In this document: positions 6,399 through 13,082 of the stretch, one piece after another
Layout: every line of letters starts with the position of its first letter
Numbering within the stretch: the stretch's first letter is position 1
The notes under the pieces: model-generated
The model's database searches: none
Told to the model about the DNA's origin: nothing
What the model saw: the letters and a program-made list of their open reading frames with translations, nothing else
Origin: JASLBX01 sp036374175
GTDB lineage: Bacteria; Actinomycetota; Actinomycetes; Jiangellales; Jiangellaceae
Direction of reading: 5' to 3'
Assembly: GCA_036374175.1 (NCBI GenBank)
Contig: DASUUH010000093.1
Location: forward strand, 1 to 16,176
DNA: 16,176 nucleotides
Position numbers and translations under genes: made by a program

Positions 6399-7907
6399 CT
6401 ACATGTAGAACGCATACCTGGAAGCGGGGCTGTCATCCGGTCCAATGTGGCGCAGGATCTCGCCGACCTTCTCGGCGGTTCGAATGGTGATCGGCGAGCG
6501 ACCGTCCATTTGAGTCGCGTTCCAGTTCATCTTCGTGAGAGCGAGAATCTCCAGCGCCAGGTCCTCGGGTGCCGCCTCGGTGGAGTGCAGCCGTATGCCC
6601 AGTGGCTGTGGTACATACATCCCCGGATAGGTCTTGTAAAGTGGCACACTTCCACGGGTGTACAACACGTGCCGGTCCTGGTCGAGGCTGAGCAAGGTGC
6701 CACGTAGAGGCGGCTGCTTACCGCGGCGGAATAGCCGAATGCGGTCGATGGTTAGCCAGATGAGTTCGACGATGTCGATCTGGTGCTCCGCGGCGGCAGC
6801 CCTGAATCCGTCCGCCTCCGCGCCGGTGAACGACGAGGTCTTGTGCAGCACCACTCGGGCAGGACTCTGCCGGTGTTCGGTGCGGTACTTGCCGAGCGCG
6901 TCGTGCAAGAGCGCGTGGGCGCCGTCCTCATCCAGGTGGGGTTGACGGTCGAACTTGGCCACCGACGCTGCTCCGCCACGAACGATCATTCCGTCTCCGC
7001 GCTGGTTGAACACCTGCGCGACCGAGGACTCCAAGGACTCACCGTCGGAGGTTGCGTAGAACGACACCCCGACATAGCAGGACGCCAGGTCTTGAGGGTC
7101 GCGCGGCAGACGCCACGGGACGCCGCCGGCCTTGTAGTACAGCGCGGTGTGCAGGTTCCAGGCAGAGGTCGCCTCGTCCTGTCGCGGCCGCGGTTCGGAA
7201 TCCTTGGGCTCCTTGAACGTCGGGTCCCAAGTCGAGCGGCGGATGATCTGGATCGGCTGGGTGTAGCGCAGCGACTTCGCCTTGAGCAGTGAGTGGAAGT
7301 CACCATGCCCGGGTGGCAGACGTGTCGGGTGACGCGCCGCGGCATTTGTGCGGTCTGCGCCTCCGCGTTGACCGCGCGCATCCTGAGCCGCAGTACCGGG
7401 ACTGGCTCCGCCCTTGGCTGATCTAGCCGGCGCCGCGATGCCGGTGTCAACCAGGTCATCGGGCCGGCAGACGATGACGACGTCGCAGTTCGGCTCCTCG
7501 TGAAGCACCTGAAGCTCCCTGTCGTACAGCTCGACCGCTGCCGCTGCGGCCTTGAGGGGGTTGAGGCCCTGAAGGGCTTCGAGGTCGTTGCGGCTGATGG
7601 GCCGCTCGAGGCGTGAGTTCCACACGATCGTCGAGCGGAACGCCCGATCGGTATCGAACCCGGGAAACGGCAGGTACAGGCTCCCCAGGTGGCTCTGCTT
7701 GGCCGCGATCGGTGTGCGGCAGCGGTCCAGCCACCGCTTGACGCCATCGATGGACGCCTGCGGACCGACCAGGCCCACGCGGATGGCGCGGACCTTGGTC
7801 TCCTCAATGTCTGCCGGACCGTAGAAGTCCAGGCCATGGCGCGGGTCGCGGTGGTGGGTGCCGTGGGCGAACTCGAGCGGCGGCTCGTCAAGGACCGTCA
7901 GCTTCAT
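6399..7907 (-). CDS. Short prokaryotic Argonaute (MID-PIWI, catalytically inactive)
   Basis: The 502-residue protein has the size and layout of a short pAgo: an N-terminal/MID part (1-155, ending CDVVIVCRPDDLVD), a low-complexity Ala/Gly/Arg linker (about 158-200), HSLLKAKSLRYTQPIQIIR (205-223) and a PIWI domain to the end. PIWI landmarks are present but lack the slicer residues: YVGVSFY (278-284) in place of the first Asp, VVLHKTSSF (352-360) in place of a later one, and MNWNATQMDGRSPITIR (460-476). The C-terminus SRYAFYM is typical. Such proteins bind a guide and nucleic-acid target and activate the partner effector. The ATG at 7905-7907 overlaps the partner's TGA (ATGA), fixing the start; the open frame upstream is shadow sequence. 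Guide type and target are inferred from the family, not seen. Confidence 0.88.
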   Translation of the reverse strand: MKLTVLDEPPLEFAHGTHHRDPRHGLDFYGPADIEETKVRAIRVGLVGPQASIDGVKRWLDRCRTPIAAKQSHLGSLYLPFPGFDTDRAFRSTIVWNSRLERPISRNDLEALQGLNPLKAAAAAVELYDRELQVLHEEPNCDVVIVCRPDDLVDTGIAAPARSAKGGASPGTAAQDARGQRGGADRTNAAARHPTRLPPGHGDFHSLLKAKSLRYTQPIQIIRRSTWDPTFKEPKDSEPRPRQDEATSAWNLHTALYYKAGGVPWRLPRDPQDLASCYVGVSFYATSDGESLESSVAQVFNQRGDGMIVRGGAASVAKFDRQPHLDEDGAHALLHDALGKYRTEHRQSPARVVLHKTSSFTGAEADGFRAAAAEHQIDIVELIWLTIDRIRLFRRGKQPPLRGTLLSLDQDRHVLYTRGSVPLYKTYPGMYVPQPLGIRLHSTEAAPEDLALEILALTKMNWNATQMDGRSPITIRTAEKVGEILRHIGPDDSPASRYAFYM

Positions 7908-9233
7908 GCGTCGTCCCCGAAGTCGAGGAAGAGCTGGAGGTCGTCGTCGGCTGTGCCGGGAGCGTCCCAGGCGGCGTCGTCGATGCCGTAGTCGCTGTCG
8001 AATATGAGCGGGGGCCCAAATGTCAGCAGTCGGTCCGCATCCGCCTCGCCGATGAGCAGGGGGTCCTCCGCAGGGCGCAGCAGGCCGAACCACAGCTGGG
8101 TCTCTCCCAGGACCGCGGGGTTGCGCTCACGGCGCTTCAGGGTGGCGAGGTACTTGTCGGCGAACGGGTGCTCCAGGTGCCCATCGGTCGTGAAGTAGTA
8201 GTCGGGCGTGACTGCGCAGAACCAGTCATCGACGATCTCGGTGAATGTCCATCTCAGTGCCGCGTGCCGGTAGAACTCGCGACGCGACGGGTCGTCCTTG
8301 CGCTGGTAGAAGCCGTTGAACGCGGTACGCGGCCGTCCGGTCGTGCTGATGACCTTGCGCTGCTGGAGATCCTCGGGCGCCTTGAAGAAGATGAACTTGC
8401 GGCTGTTGGACCACTCGCAGATCTCGCGCAGGTCGTGGCGCAACGCTGCGTTGAGCAGTCCGACCAGCAGCCGGCGGTGCTCAGGGATTCCGTCCCGCAG
8501 CTCGCCGACCGGGTTCTCATTGGCTGCCGTCGTCGCGATCCGCGCCAGGCTGGTTCCGGCGATCGGGGCCCAGGTGTAGATGCGACCGTTGGCCAGGTAG
8601 AAGTCCTGCCGCATGGGCTTACCTGTCTCGCGCTGGGAGGCGAGCACGGCACCGCGTTTAGCCGTCGGAACCGAGGCGGAGAAGTAGCTGTGGGGGAACT
8701 CGACCGGCAGCAGGTTGCTGATGAGCTTTTCGGCGCGGTGCTCGGCGACCGGCGAGTGCGCCCGCGCGTGTGGGTCGGCAACGGCCAGAAGGCGGGCGGC
8801 TGTGGTCTGGTCGAACTTCTGCGTGGCCTTGTCGAACTCGACGCGCCGAGTCGCGCGCCGGCCCGGATCGCTGAAGACCTGCTGGATATGGGCCCACCAC
8901 GCCTCGCCGGTCTCCGGCTTGGAGCAGACCAGGATGACCGGGTTGCGGCCGGCCATCATCCAGTAGTCGATGTCCCGCTCCTCGCACAAGAAGTGAAACC
9001 GGGGTGTCGTCCTCGCCAGGGAACGTGTCACGGGTGGTCTTGCTCTGCACGAAGATGTGCTGGTTGCTCATCTCGCTGGTGTCCGGGTCTCGCAGCTCGA
9101 TGGTGCCGTCGATGCCCGGGTCGACGTGCCGTTCGTGCCAAACGTGCTTCATCTGGCTGACACGACGGTGGATGAGAGCGACGCCGGCGTCACCCTGCAG
9201 GGTGTTGTCGTCGATCATCTTGCCGCGCGTCAT
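7904..9233 (-). pseudogene. DREN-APAZ effector: DUF4365 nuclease fused to APAZ, one-base frameshift
   Basis: The N-terminal frame encodes a DUF4365 (PD-(D/E)XK-like) nuclease: LQGDAGVALIHRRVSQM, VDPGIDGTIELRD (D42, E46) and HIFVQSKTT (Q63, K65). A shift at a C4 run (plus-strand GGGG 9001-9004) joins FPGEDDT to RFHFLCEERDIDYW, then NPVILVCSKPETGEAWW and FDKATQKFD. The C-terminal APAZ-like region (about 250-400) has RHAALRWTF, DDWFCAVTPDYYFTTDG and LKRRERNPAVLGETQLWF. Removing one C gives an intact 442-aa protein, so the extra base is either a real inactivating mutation or an assembly error. As separate frames the pieces are about 9233-9000 and 9000-7904. In SPARDA systems this subunit is a DNA/RNA nuclease unleashed when pAgo finds its target. 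The start has GAGG five bases upstream. It is translationally coupled to pAgo. Confidence 0.85.
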
Positions 9234-9250
9234 AGTTGCCTCGCCGTCCT

Positions 9251-9277
9251 CTGCTCGTTCTGCTCGTTCTGCTCGTA
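9251..9277. repeat. Three tandem 9-bp units before the DREN-APAZ start
   Basis: CTGCTCGTT occurs twice and then once as CTGCTCGTA, 18 to 44 bases upstream of the minus-strand ATG at 9233. It lies where a promoter or operator for the defence operon would be. Confidence 0.7.
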
Positions 9278-9357
9278 CTGGCCGAGTCCATCATGGCCTC
9301 CGCCTCCGACACGTTCGCGCAGCCACACGACGTCATGCGGCGCGGCATGGGGCGTTT

Positions 9358-9450
9358 TCAGGCCTGTTGAGGGGCGATGCAGGCGTTGACGAACAGCAAC
9401 CACAGACTCTGGACGCCCTGGATGGCCTCCGGGATCACGATGCGCTTCAT
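9358..9450 (-). CDS. Possible 30-aa small protein upstream of the defence operon
   Basis: From ATG (9448-9450) to TGA (9358-9360) the frame reads MKRIVIPEAIQGVQSLWLLF followed by VNACIAPQQA. By eye 27 of 30 codons end in G or C, which is coding-like for this genome. The centre (VQSLWLLFVNACIA) is hydrophobic. There is no clear ribosome binding site, and I recognise no family. It lies on the same strand, about 125 bases upstream of the nuclease gene. It could be a small protein, a leader peptide, or the remnant of a lost gene. Confidence 0.3.
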   Translation of the reverse strand: MKRIVIPEAIQGVQSLWLLFVNACIAPQQA

Positions 9451-9480
9451 CAGTGATCTACGTTGTTAATGACGGCCAGG

Positions 9481-9695
9481 GCAAGGCTCACCCATGGCAT
9501 GCTGCCCAGGCACCAGAGAGCGGGGAAGAGCCTTCGTTGCCGAACTCCACGACGACGGACGGGTGACGCTCACGATCACCGCATTCGCACGGCGATCCTG
9601 GCTGCTGGTATGGCTGGCCGGTCCGGTCATGCCGAGCCGTGCAGGCCTGGGTAACTCGCCGGTGCGTCACGGCGCTTGAAGCCTGTCGACGGAAC
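9481..9695 (+). pseudogene. Remnant of a DUF1990-family protein, several frameshifts
   Basis: Pieces of the C-terminal half of DUF1990 are spread over three frames: THGMLPRH, PESGEE, then AFVAELHDDGRVTLTITAFA with RRSWLLVWLAGPVM, then VQAWVTRRCVTALEA. Read together they follow the family order (..YGTLPGHPESGEE.F....DG.V...ITAFSRP......AGP..R..Q..VTRRY..AL). At least three single-base shifts are needed (near 9511, 9530 and 9636). The N-terminal half is absent; upstream sequence is unrelated. It is dead DNA and marks decay at this end of the element. DUF1990 has no established biochemical role. Confidence 0.55.
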
Positions 9696-10172
9696 GACGA
9701 CGACGTCCGAATGTGCCACTGCTGTGCTCTAACAGCGCGGTGGGTGGCTGCCGCTTTTGACATGTCGCGTCCGGTCGCCGCTGTGTCCACGTGCTCTGCC
9801 GGGCGGTGGTCCGGATACTGGTGTGCGGTCAAGACTGTGGCCACGTCCGAGGACGGGTGGCCGTTTGCCGTCGTGGCCACCGCCGGCTGTATGCCGACAC
9901 CGACCGTGCGGAGCACACGTTGGCCGATGACCGGTGATCCGTCGGCGGTCGCCGCGGGGAGCATGCGGCCAGTGTCGAGCGTTTGGCCGTGAGCCAGCGG
10001 TGCCGGTCACGAGACTGGTTCGCGGTCGATTCCCCCGGACGTCATGCCGCCACTTTAACCGCTACAGCCGAGTCAGCCTGGCCTCGCGAAACGCGTCCGC
10101 GGCCGAACCGCCTACGCGACCGACGCGGGCCCGTCCCGGTCCGCGTCAACATCAGACAGACACCTCTGGCAT

Positions 10173-10197
10173 CTCGCCAGGACGTGTAACTGGCGAG
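10173..10197. repeat. Inverted repeat CTCGCCAG-N9-CTGGCGAG
   Basis: An 8-bp perfect stem with a 9-base loop, followed on the plus strand by TTCGCTTT. It could act as a weak terminator or protein site; no adjacent gene clearly uses it. Confidence 0.5.
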
Positions 10198-10396
10198 TTC
10201 GCTTTGGATGCGTGGACGATGGACGGCGACACTTCCACATGCACAGTTCCATCTCCTGCCGGGACTGTAACGCCGGCGGCGGCACCGTCGATCCGCACTG
10301 TCCGCGTTGCTGATGGCGGCTAACGGTTGCCTTGGGCTCGTAGGGCAGGGTCCCGGGCTAGACTCCTGGCAAGATCAGTAGATCACCGGTCATGGC

Positions 10397-10417
10397 CGGC
10401 CACTGTGTAAGTGGCCG
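10397..10417. repeat. Inverted repeat CGGCCACT-N5-AGTGGCCG
   Basis: An 8-bp perfect stem with loop GTGTA. GATCAC and GTGATC further out (10381-10386 and 10417-10422) are also complementary. It lies about 130 bases past the toxin stop on that gene's transcript, so it may be its terminator, or an old mobile-element end. Confidence 0.55.
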
Positions 10418-10550
10418 TGATCGGCTAGTCGGGCGAACAGCGCTTCCTCGGCCAATCCGTGTTGGCCATGATGACCGCCGTTGGCCACATGGCCGGGTAC
10501 GGTAAGCATCGCGGTCGTGATGCTGACCGTCAGGTTCAGCTGCAGCCGGA

Positions 10551-10955
10551 CTAATGGAGGTGCCGGCGTAGCTCGGCGGCGAACCGAGGCACGTCCGATC
10601 GCTCGAGCCTGACCAGCAGGCCGGGCAAGGTCGTGGGCTCGTGGCGGTATGCGGCGACCTGCTGGTGCAGCACCTCAAGGGTCACACCCGGATAGAGGTC
10701 GAGTTGGTCGAGGAGGAAGTCGTCGGGGTGAACGGCGGTGACCTCGTAGTCCTTGAGCGCGTGCTCGGGGAAGTCGCTGGTGTTGAAGGTCACGATGACC
10801 TCGGCGTTGGCGCGAACCGCAGCGGCCAGCACGTGCCGGTCCTTCGGGTCGTTGGCCATGGCGTCGATCAAGGACTCGTATCCAGCGACCGCCGCGCTTG
10901 GAAACGTCTCCCGCATCTGGCCGATCCGGACGCAGGGAAGGCCACCGCGCCTCAT
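10551..10955 (-). pseudogene. PIN-domain toxin, N-terminally truncated (internal deletion)
   Basis: The 134-residue product carries the C-terminal two thirds of an actinobacterial PIN (VapC-like) ribonuclease: QMRETFPSAAVAGYESLIDA, NDPKDRHVLAAAVRA (D36, D39), VIVTFNTSDFP (D61), DDFLLDQLDL and a C-terminal VPRFAAELRRHL. Intact relatives begin with a strand ending in a catalytic Asp (such as LLDANVL) and have about 55-60 more residues before this point, including a second acidic residue. Here only a dozen odd residues precede the homology, so those two acidic positions are missing. The start still overlaps the antitoxin stop (ATGA), which suggests an in-frame-looking deletion just after the original start. 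The toxin is probably inactive. The pairing with the upstream HTH antitoxin is clear. Confidence 0.78.
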
Positions 10956-11422
10956 CTCGTACGTCGCGGCGTCGCGGTTGCCTCGTAAAGCCCAGCCTCT
11001 TCGCCAGCCGCTGCCATCTCGTCCAGCGCCCGCCGGCGTTCGTTGCGCGTGCGCTCCTGGTACTCGAGCACGTCACGGAGAAGCACCCGGCGGTGCCTGC
11101 CTCGCATTGTGTAGGGAATCTCGCCGTCAGTCAGCAGCCGCACCAGGGTCGGCCGAGAGATGTTGAGCAGATCGGCCGCCTCCTGCGTAGTGAGCATCGT
11201 GTTGTGCGGCGCGATCGTGATCGCCAGCCCTTGCGACAGCGTGTCGACGACGTCCCGCAAGACGCCGTACAGCTCCTCTGGGACCTCGATCTCGGTGCCG
11301 TCTGGACCCACCAACCGGGCACGCGACGGTGCCTCGACCTCCGCCAGGCCCTTGGCGAGTCTCGTCAGCCCGGAGGGGTCGTCGGGTGGAAGAACGGTGC
11401 GTTCTCTCAGTGCGCTTGCCAT
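10952..11422 (-). CDS. HTH (excisionase/MerR-type) antitoxin of a PIN toxin pair
   Basis: The 156-residue protein has a DNA-binding domain at about 75-117: MLTTQEAADLLNISRPTLVR, then LLTDGEIPYTMRGRHRRVL and DVLEYQ, which is the excisionase-family helix-turn-helix plus wing. A helical C-terminus rich in Arg/Glu (QERTRNERRRALDEMAAAGE) is the likely toxin-contact segment. The N-terminal 70 residues are acidic and Leu-rich. It overlaps the PIN gene by 4 bases and is expected to neutralise it and repress its own promoter. The ATG at 11420-11422 follows a TACACT hexamer by exactly six bases. The alternative reading as an element excisionase is possible given the integrase 45 bases upstream, but the overlap with PIN favours antitoxin. 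Confidence 0.82.
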   Translation of the reverse strand: MASALRERTVLPPDDPSGLTRLAKGLAEVEAPSRARLVGPDGTEIEVPEELYGVLRDVVDTLSQGLAITIAPHNTMLTTQEAADLLNISRPTLVRLLTDGEIPYTMRGRHRRVLLRDVLEYQERTRNERRRALDEMAAAGEEAGLYEATATPRRTR

Positions 11423-11428
11423 GCCCTC

Positions 11429-11434
11429 AGTGTA
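11429..11434 (-). promoter_or_regulatory. Candidate -10 (TACACT), leaderless start of the antitoxin gene
   Basis: On the minus strand TACACT is followed by GAGGGC and then ATG, a six-base spacing. GAGGG is too close to act as a normal ribosome site. Just upstream, TTCG-N7-CGAA forms a short inverted repeat that could be an autoregulatory operator. Confidence 0.45.
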
Positions 11435-11467
11435 CTGCGATATTCGAAAAAAGCGAAAGCGATCAGC

Positions 11468-12805
11468 TTAATCTTCCCTCGGAGGTCCTTGTCTCGGGCG
11501 AGCGGGCATGCGGGCCGACAGCGCCGCTGCTGCACGCTGATCGGCCTCTGACGTCCAGGCGGCGTAAACCCGAAGGGTGGTTGCACCTCCGCCGCTGTGA
11601 CCGAGCCGGCCAGCGACCGTTCGGACATCGACGCCGGCCGCGATCAACTCAGTCGCCGAGTAATGCCGAAGCTTGTGCAACGTCGTCTTGATCTTTAACT
11701 TGCGCGCCATTCGCTCGTACCGCTGTGTGACGGAATCAGGGATCAGCGAAGTACTGCCATCTGGCGAACGCGAGAAGACGTACGCGTCGGCTGGGAGTTC
11801 GATGTCGAGCGCTCCGACGTGGCTGTGACACCGATCAAGGTGCTCGCGCAGTACATCGACCGTCTCCGAGTCCAGCACGATCCGCCGCTGCTGGTGGGTC
11901 TTCGTGTCTTTCTCGCTCAGTCGGCCGTCCTCGTCCACGAACAAGGCACGACGCACGACCAGCACGCCGTTGTCGAGGTCAATATCCGACCAGCGCAGAG
12001 CGCACAGCTCGCCTCGGCGAGCACCGGTGGTCATCGCCAGCCAGACGAACGCACCCCACTCCGGATCGCTCGACCAGGCCGCCTCGACCAGCCGAGCCGC
12101 ATCGTCGGCCGACGGCGGACGTGGGTCCGGGCGCGGTAGCGCTGGCGGCTCGGCTTGCCGCGCCGGGTTGACGGCGATCCATCCCCAGCGAACCGCCCGG
12201 TCCAGAGCGCCGCTAAGGATCCAATGGATCTGCCGCACGCTGGAGTCCGCCAGGCCTCGGCAGGCGTGCTGCCTGCATACCTGCGCACACGCCCGGCACT
12301 CTGCAGGCTTCGGTGGGCGGCACGGCGGACCGTCGTGCTTGTCGCACACATGCTCGCTGGAGGTGCGGTGCTCGACGTACTTCCGGCCCCCGCAGTGGTC
12401 GCGGCACTTGCGCAGCTGAGCGTAGAAGGACTCCAAGATCTCCGCGTCGAGCTTGCCCACCTGCATTGTCCAGAGCACCGGACGGATGTGCTTGCCGATC
12501 TTGCGAACGTATCCCTGCTTGGTGCTCGCCTCAACGTCGATCACTTCGAGCCAGCGATCGATCAACTGGTTGACGGTAGCCGTCGTACGAGGGTTGCGCT
12601 TCTCGTCGACCTGATTGAGCAGCCGCGTCCGCACCTTCTCGGCCTCGGCCGCGGCGCGTGGGCCGGCCGGAACCGTCCCGCGCAGGTACATCCGGCGACG
12701 CGACAGCGGATCGATCCCGGCGTACACGGTCACTCGGAGCGCGCCGGACGGCAGCGTCTCAACCCGCCCGCGTCGCCGTTGCCGCGCGGCTCCTGCCTTC
12801 GCCAT
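11468..12805 (-). CDS. Tyrosine site-specific recombinase (phage/ICE-type integrase) with Cys-rich insert
   Basis: It catalyses integration and excision of the element. The 445-residue protein has an N-terminal AP2-like arm-binding region (17-60), a core-binding domain (about 75-210) and a C-terminal catalytic domain. The full set of residues is visible: R264 (TTGARRGELCALRW), K302 (DTKTHQQRR), H377..R380 (LHKLRHYSATEL), H403 (GRLGHSGG) and nucleophile Y414 (LRVYAAW). Between 134 and 182 the core-binding domain holds an insert with eight cysteines and several histidines, possibly zinc-binding. I chose the ATG at 12803-12805 because the 15 earlier codons look non-native and TATGCT lies eight bases upstream. 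Its 5' end faces the 3' end of the adjacent tRNA gene, the likely attachment site. Confidence 0.92.
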   Translation of the reverse strand: MAKAGAARQRRRGRVETLPSGALRVTVYAGIDPLSRRRMYLRGTVPAGPRAAAEAEKVRTRLLNQVDEKRNPRTTATVNQLIDRWLEVIDVEASTKQGYVRKIGKHIRPVLWTMQVGKLDAEILESFYAQLRKCRDHCGGRKYVEHRTSSEHVCDKHDGPPCRPPKPAECRACAQVCRQHACRGLADSSVRQIHWILSGALDRAVRWGWIAVNPARQAEPPALPRPDPRPPSADDAARLVEAAWSSDPEWGAFVWLAMTTGARRGELCALRWSDIDLDNGVLVVRRALFVDEDGRLSEKDTKTHQQRRIVLDSETVDVLREHLDRCHSHVGALDIELPADAYVFSRSPDGSTSLIPDSVTQRYERMARKLKIKTTLHKLRHYSATELIAAGVDVRTVAGRLGHSGGGATTLRVYAAWTSEADQRAAAALSARMPARPRQGPPRED

Positions 12806-12813
12806 GGATGGGC

Positions 12814-12819
12814 AGCATA
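12814..12819 (-). promoter_or_regulatory. Candidate -10 (TATGCT) for the integrase
   Basis: A good TAtnnT-type hexamer on the minus strand, eight bases before the ATG at 12805, implying a leaderless or nearly leaderless message. No matching -35 is evident. Confidence 0.35.
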
Positions 12820-12900
12820 GAGGATGAACTCGCACCACGCATGGCACCACACCAAGCTCAACCGAAGAAGATCACCGAGTGTTGTAGCAGGTCACAAGCG

Positions 12901-12974
<74 letters not shown>

Positions 12975-12986
12975 GCAAGCTGTCTG

Positions 12987-12992
12987 AGCTTA
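12987..12992 (-). promoter_or_regulatory. Candidate -10 (TAAGCT) of the tRNA promoter
   Basis: TAAGCT lies 12 bases before the tRNA 5' end on the minus strand, a plausible distance for a short 5' leader. The -35 region is weak. Confidence 0.3.
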
Positions 12993-13082
12993 CCGGTCCA
13001 GGGCGCGCAGCCGGGAAATGGCATGACCCCGGCAGGCGACGACTGCGGAGAAGAAATTCGTAGGTCAACTTCTTTGCGCTGA

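Larger units (their letters stand above)
9696..10550. other. Gene-poor 855-base stretch
   Basis: I find no recognisable protein in any of the six frames. Open frames exist, but they have shadow-like composition rich in Arg, Pro and Cys. It contains two clear inverted repeats and many scattered GGCCA/TGGCC motifs around 10390-10500. On the minus strand 10522 to 10403 a 39-codon frame reads MLTVPGHVANGGHHGQHGLA and then EEALFARLADHGHLHSGRP; it is histidine-rich, has no visible start signal, and I do not call it a gene. The stretch looks like a degenerated insertion or deletion scar. Confidence 0.45.

Noticed and set aside
7908..8093. N-terminal 62-codon extension of the Argonaute
   Set aside because: Arg/Pro-rich shadow of the DREN-APAZ C-terminus; the ATGA overlap gives a natural start at 7907.
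8168..9160. 330-codon plus-strand open frame
   Set aside because: It lies fully antisense to DREN-APAZ, whose nuclease and APAZ motifs are clear.
9934..10323. 129-codon plus-strand open frame
   Set aside because: Thr/Arg/Pro-rich with no domain pattern; typical chance frame in high-GC DNA.
10381..10500. CRISPR-like or repeat array of TGGCC motifs
   Set aside because: The short motifs are irregularly spaced and no repeat-spacer structure is present.
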